Shown here piece after piece: positions 61,270-64,000 of a stretch of 64,000 nucleotides of DNA. Within the stretch, counting starts at the first letter, position 1. The number at the start of each line of letters is the position of its first letter. The position numbers and the translations under genes were made by a program. The notes below the pieces were generated by a model that did no database searches, was not told where the DNA came from, and saw nothing but the letters and a program-made list of their open reading frames with translations. The stretch comes from CAIVAT01 sp037133475 (lineage in GTDB: Bacteria > Bacteroidota > Bacteroidia > Bacteroidales > FEN-979): NCBI GenBank assembly GCA_037133475.1, contig JBAXOB010000017.1, positions 18,977 through 82,976 of the forward strand, read 5' to 3'.

Positions 61270-63966
61270 ATGATTCTGCAAACCTCCATAGATGAAGTCC
61301 TGAGCCTCGATGTCACCGATGTTATCGGTAAATATGTAAAACTGACCCCGAAGGGCAATAACCACCAGGGTAACTGCCCGTTTCATAAAGAGAAAACCCC
61401 GAGTTTTTCTGTCTCCCCGTCCAAAGGTTTTTACAAATGCTTTGGCTGCGGGAAACACGGCAATGCCATTGGTTTCGTGATGGATTACAAGAAAATCGAC
61501 TTTCTATCGGCGGTGAAGGCCATTGCCACCGATCACAATATAACCCTCCTGGAAGAACCCCGTTCAAAGGAGGCCTCGATAAAGTTTAATCGAAACGAAC
61601 AGCTTTATACTGCAAACAAAATAGCGCTGGAATGGTTTCAGGAAAACCTGAGATCAAAGGAAAATGAACCCGCCCATGCGTATGTTCTTGGTCGCTGGAA
61701 CCAGGAGACCATTACCGACTTTGGGATCGGCTTTGCCCCCGAAGGCTGGGATGGCCTGAAGAATTTCGCAAAATCCAAGGGTGTCACCGAGGATATCCTG
61801 CTCGAAACAGGGTTGCTGTCGGAGAGCAAAGGCAAACGCTTTGATTACTTCCGTGGCCGGATCATGTTCCCGATCCTTTCCGCCACCGGACGTGTGGTCG
61901 GTTTTACCGGCCGGAATTTTTCCGGCAACGAAACTGCTTCAAAATACTTCAATACCCCTCAAACGGGGATCTACAACAAGGGTAAAACCCTGTATGGCCT
62001 TCACATGGCAGCAAAAGAGATCAAGGAAAGAGGTTTCGCTTACCTGGTCGAAGGCAACGCCGATGTGATCCGGTTGCACCAGATCGGAAAGATCAACACG
62101 GTTGGGTCCGGGGGTACCGCCCTGACCAGGGAGCAGATTGCAGAGCTGAAAAATCGCGTTGCATCTGTCACCCTCATAGGGGATTCGGATGGCGCCGGTC
62201 AAACGGCCGTCTTAAAAAGCGGCAAACTGATCATAGAGGCCGGCATGTTCTGCAATGTGATCGAGCTTCCCAAAGGAGCAGAAAAACAGGACCCCGATTC
62301 ATTCTTTCAGGACGGTGAGCAATTTGACCAGTATGCCGGCGAACACCAAAAGGATTTCATTATCTGGCAGGCAGAATCACAAAAAGAGAAGTGTAAAAGC
62401 CCCGATGAGAAATCAAAAGTCATTGATGAACTGTCGTGGCTCATCACCCGGCTGCCGGTTTCTTCCCATACGCTTTACATTGAACAGCTGAGCGCAAAGA
62501 TCAAACCTAAAAGGGCCTGGGAAGACAGCATCCGCCGATTCCTGGCTGATGAACCCAGGCAGGAGAAGAAAGAACCCGAGAGCGCCATTCCTTCTCATGT
62601 CATCCTGTCGGATTATGAGAAATATGGCTTCTACCAGGACCACAATTGCTATTACTTCCGGACTAAAAACGGCCCGTTGCGAGGATGCAATTTCATCATG
62701 GAACCCTTGTTTCATGTTGCATCAGTTCTGAACAGCAAACGGATATACCGGATCACCAATGAACATGGTTACAGCCAGGTGATCGAACTGCTTCAAAAAG
62801 ACCTGATCTCCATCAGTGCGTTCAAGCTTCGGGTTGAAAGCCTGGGGAACTTCCTGTTTGAAGGTACCGATGCTGATCTGAACAAACTCAAGCGGTTCCT
62901 CTATGAGAAAACAGAGAGCTGCACAGAGATAACCCAGCTTGGCTGGCAAAAAGAGGGCTTCTGGGCCTGGAGCAACGGCATTTTCGACGGGGAGTACAAA
63001 GAGACTGACCTTAACGGGATCGTAGTCCACAAAGGCAAGAATTACTATCTGCCATCATCCAGCGGGATTTACAAGTCCGAGGAAACCCTGTTCGTTTCGG
63101 AACGCAGGTTCCGTCATTCACCGGGAAAGGTTTCCCTGTTCGATTATTCCTCCGGGCTGCTCCAGGTTTATGGTGACAATGCCATGTTCGGACTCTGTTT
63201 CTATTTTGCCACCCTTTTCCGTGACCATATCGCGGGTCAGTTTGGTTTTTTTCCGATCCTCAATCTTTTCGGCCCCAAGGGGGCCGGGAAGACTGAGATG
63301 GCCATCAGCCTGCTTCAGCTCTTCGGCAACCAGGCCAAGGGGCCGAATATCACCAACACCACCAAGGCGGCGCTGGCTGACCATGTTGCTATGTTCTCCA
63401 ATGCACTCTGCCACATCGACGAGTATAAAAACAACCTGGAATACGAGAAGATCGAATTCCTAAAAGGGCTTTGGGATGGAACCGGTCGCACCCGGATGAA
63501 CATGGACAAAGACAAGAAAAAAGAAACCACTTCCGTCTATGTCGGGAATATGGTTTCCGGACAGGAGATGACCACCGCCGACATCGCCCTTTTTTCCAGG
63601 ATGATTTACCTGTGGTTCAACAAGGTCGAATTCAACGAAAAAGAAAAGGCAGCTTTCAACGATCTGAAAGCGATTGAAAAACATGGGCTGACACACATTA
63701 CTCATCAGATCCTTCAGCACCGCTCGAAATTTACGCAGCATTACCGTGAAAATTACGATCTGGCATCTGACGAATTAGGCAAAATGCTCAATGGCATGGT
63801 GATCGAAGACCGTATTTTTCGCAACTGGCTGGTCATCATAGCTGCCTATCGAACCTTGAAGGAGGAGATCAACGTTCCCTGGGGATATGACGACCTGCTT
63901 AAAATTGCTGCAGGCAAGATCATTCTGCAAAACAAGGAGACAAAGTGGATATTACGCTCTAATTGA
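61270..63966 (+). CDS. Element primase with CHC2 zinc finger, TOPRIM and C-terminal P-loop helicase-like domain
   Basis: The frame codes for 898 aa. Residues 36, 39, 57 and 60 form the CHC2 zinc site (CPFH ... CFGC), as in DnaG. The TOPRIM part holds the acidic E (VEGNADVI, about 260) and the D305/D307 pair (GDSDGAG). The second half has a Walker A GPKGAGKT (668-675), a Walker-B-like ALCHIDEY and a sensor-like segment before NMVSGQEM, as in DUF927-type helicases of mobile elements. It would start replication of the element. The frame ends in imperfect direct repeats (63950-63996) that look like an insertion-sequence end, so the true C-terminus may be cut off and the last few residues foreign. 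Confidence 0.85.
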   Translation: MILQTSIDEVLSLDVTDVIGKYVKLTPKGNNHQGNCPFHKEKTPSFSVSPSKGFYKCFGCGKHGNAIGFVMDYKKIDFLSAVKAIATDHNITLLEEPRSKEASIKFNRNEQLYTANKIALEWFQENLRSKENEPAHAYVLGRWNQETITDFGIGFAPEGWDGLKNFAKSKGVTEDILLETGLLSESKGKRFDYFRGRIMFPILSATGRVVGFTGRNFSGNETASKYFNTPQTGIYNKGKTLYGLHMAAKEIKERGFAYLVEGNADVIRLHQIGKINTVGSGGTALTREQIAELKNRVASVTLIGDSDGAGQTAVLKSGKLIIEAGMFCNVIELPKGAEKQDPDSFFQDGEQFDQYAGEHQKDFIIWQAESQKEKCKSPDEKSKVIDELSWLITRLPVSSHTLYIEQLSAKIKPKRAWEDSIRRFLADEPRQEKKEPESAIPSHVILSDYEKYGFYQDHNCYYFRTKNGPLRGCNFIMEPLFHVASVLNSKRIYRITNEHGYSQVIELLQKDLISISAFKLRVESLGNFLFEGTDADLNKLKRFLYEKTESCTEITQLGWQKEGFWAWSNGIFDGEYKETDLNGIVVHKGKNYYLPSSSGIYKSEETLFVSERRFRHSPGKVSLFDYSSGLLQVYGDNAMFGLCFYFATLFRDHIAGQFGFFPILNLFGPKGAGKTEMAISLLQLFGNQAKGPNITNTTKAALADHVAMFSNALCHIDEYKNNLEYEKIEFLKGLWDGTGRTRMNMDKDKKKETTSVYVGNMVSGQEMTTADIALFSRMIYLWFNKVEFNEKEKAAFNDLKAIEKHGLTHITHQILQHRSKFTQHYRENYDLASDELGKMLNGMVIEDRIFRNWLVIIAAYRTLKEEINVPWGYDDLLKIAAGKIILQNKETKWILRSN

Positions 63967-64000
63967 CCCCTCTTATACGCTTCAAATTGACCCCCCAAAG
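63950..64000. repeat. Imperfect direct repeats resembling an insertion-sequence end
   Basis: TATTACGCTCTAATTGACCC at 63950-63969 and TATACGCTTCAAATTGACCC at 63974-63993 are two copies of one motif of about 23 bases. Repeated AATTGACCCC-type motifs are known at the termini of IS21-family elements. The transposase would be to the right of the window, so this is only a hint. Confidence 0.4.

Larger units (their letters stand above)
60093..64000 (+). mobile_element. Left part of a tRNA-integrated mobile element (continues past the window)
   Basis: The element starts at the tRNA fragment and carries an HTH/excisionase-like gene, two tiny genes and a multi-domain primase, a normal early module of integrative elements in Bacteroidota. 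Neither an integrase nor conjugation genes are in the visible part. An intact tRNA should mark the right end. The visible genes read rightward, against the small-gene cluster on the left. Confidence 0.7.

Overview
The window is chromosomal DNA from a member of the Bacteroidota, most likely class Bacteroidia. The evidence is a nearly complete type IX secretion (T9SS) locus (GldJ-type lipoprotein, PorP/SprF, two PorU-like proteases, PorV, plus a Plug-type protein), at least five secreted proteins with T9SS C-terminal sorting domains, promoters of the Bacteroidota type (TTTG, about 20 nt, TAnnTTTG), the futalosine menaquinone pathway and a TamL-type lipoprotein. The species cannot be named from sequence alone.

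Layout. 1-15.2 kb (minus strand): three giant modular surface proteins in tandem; the first is cut by the window edge. They combine adhesin-like, beta-helix, fibronectin-like and PKD-like modules and end in T9SS sorting domains. 15.6-22.5 kb: hldD (LPS heptose), a FISUMP lipoprotein-like protein, a small unknown protein, then a minus-strand cluster of an MFS carrier, mqnB, mqnD and a fold-III PLP decarboxylase. 22.5-29.2 kb (plus): a C10-family protease-like protein that has lost both catalytic residues, followed by an intact lysyl-endopeptidase-like serine protease (both T9SS cargo), then mqnE, thiF and thiS. 29.2-33.0 kb (minus): murF, anmK, folC. 33.0-44.5 kb: gldJ and porP/sprF leftward; porU, a second porU-like gene, porV and ispF rightward. 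45-50.4 kb: a polytopic membrane protein, the rpsF-rpsR-rplI operon, a SpoU methyltransferase whose start codon abuts a terminator, and the T9SS Plug protein. 50.4-57.1 kb: a palindrome and tandem-repeat spacer, tamL, and a 1330-residue T9SS cargo that carries an S74 auto-chaperone domain. 57.5-59.5 kb: four small uncharacterised genes.

From about 60.07 kb rightward there is an integrated mobile element. A 25-base tRNA 3' end with its own terminator marks the chromosomal side, followed by a small HTH (excisionase-like) gene, two tiny genes, and a primase (CHC2 + TOPRIM + P-loop) whose frame ends in imperfect direct repeats that look like an insertion-sequence terminus at the window edge. The integrase and the intact tRNA should lie beyond the right edge.

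Taken together, the window pairs the machine that exports and anchors surface proteins (GldJ, PorP, PorU, PorV, Plug, TamL, HldD for the LPS anchor) with several of its substrates. The points most worth following up are the tandem PorU paralogues, the catalytically dead C10 protein beside an active serine protease, the T9SS cargo whose sorting domain lies behind a self-cleaving S74 domain, and the spoU start embedded in a terminator.
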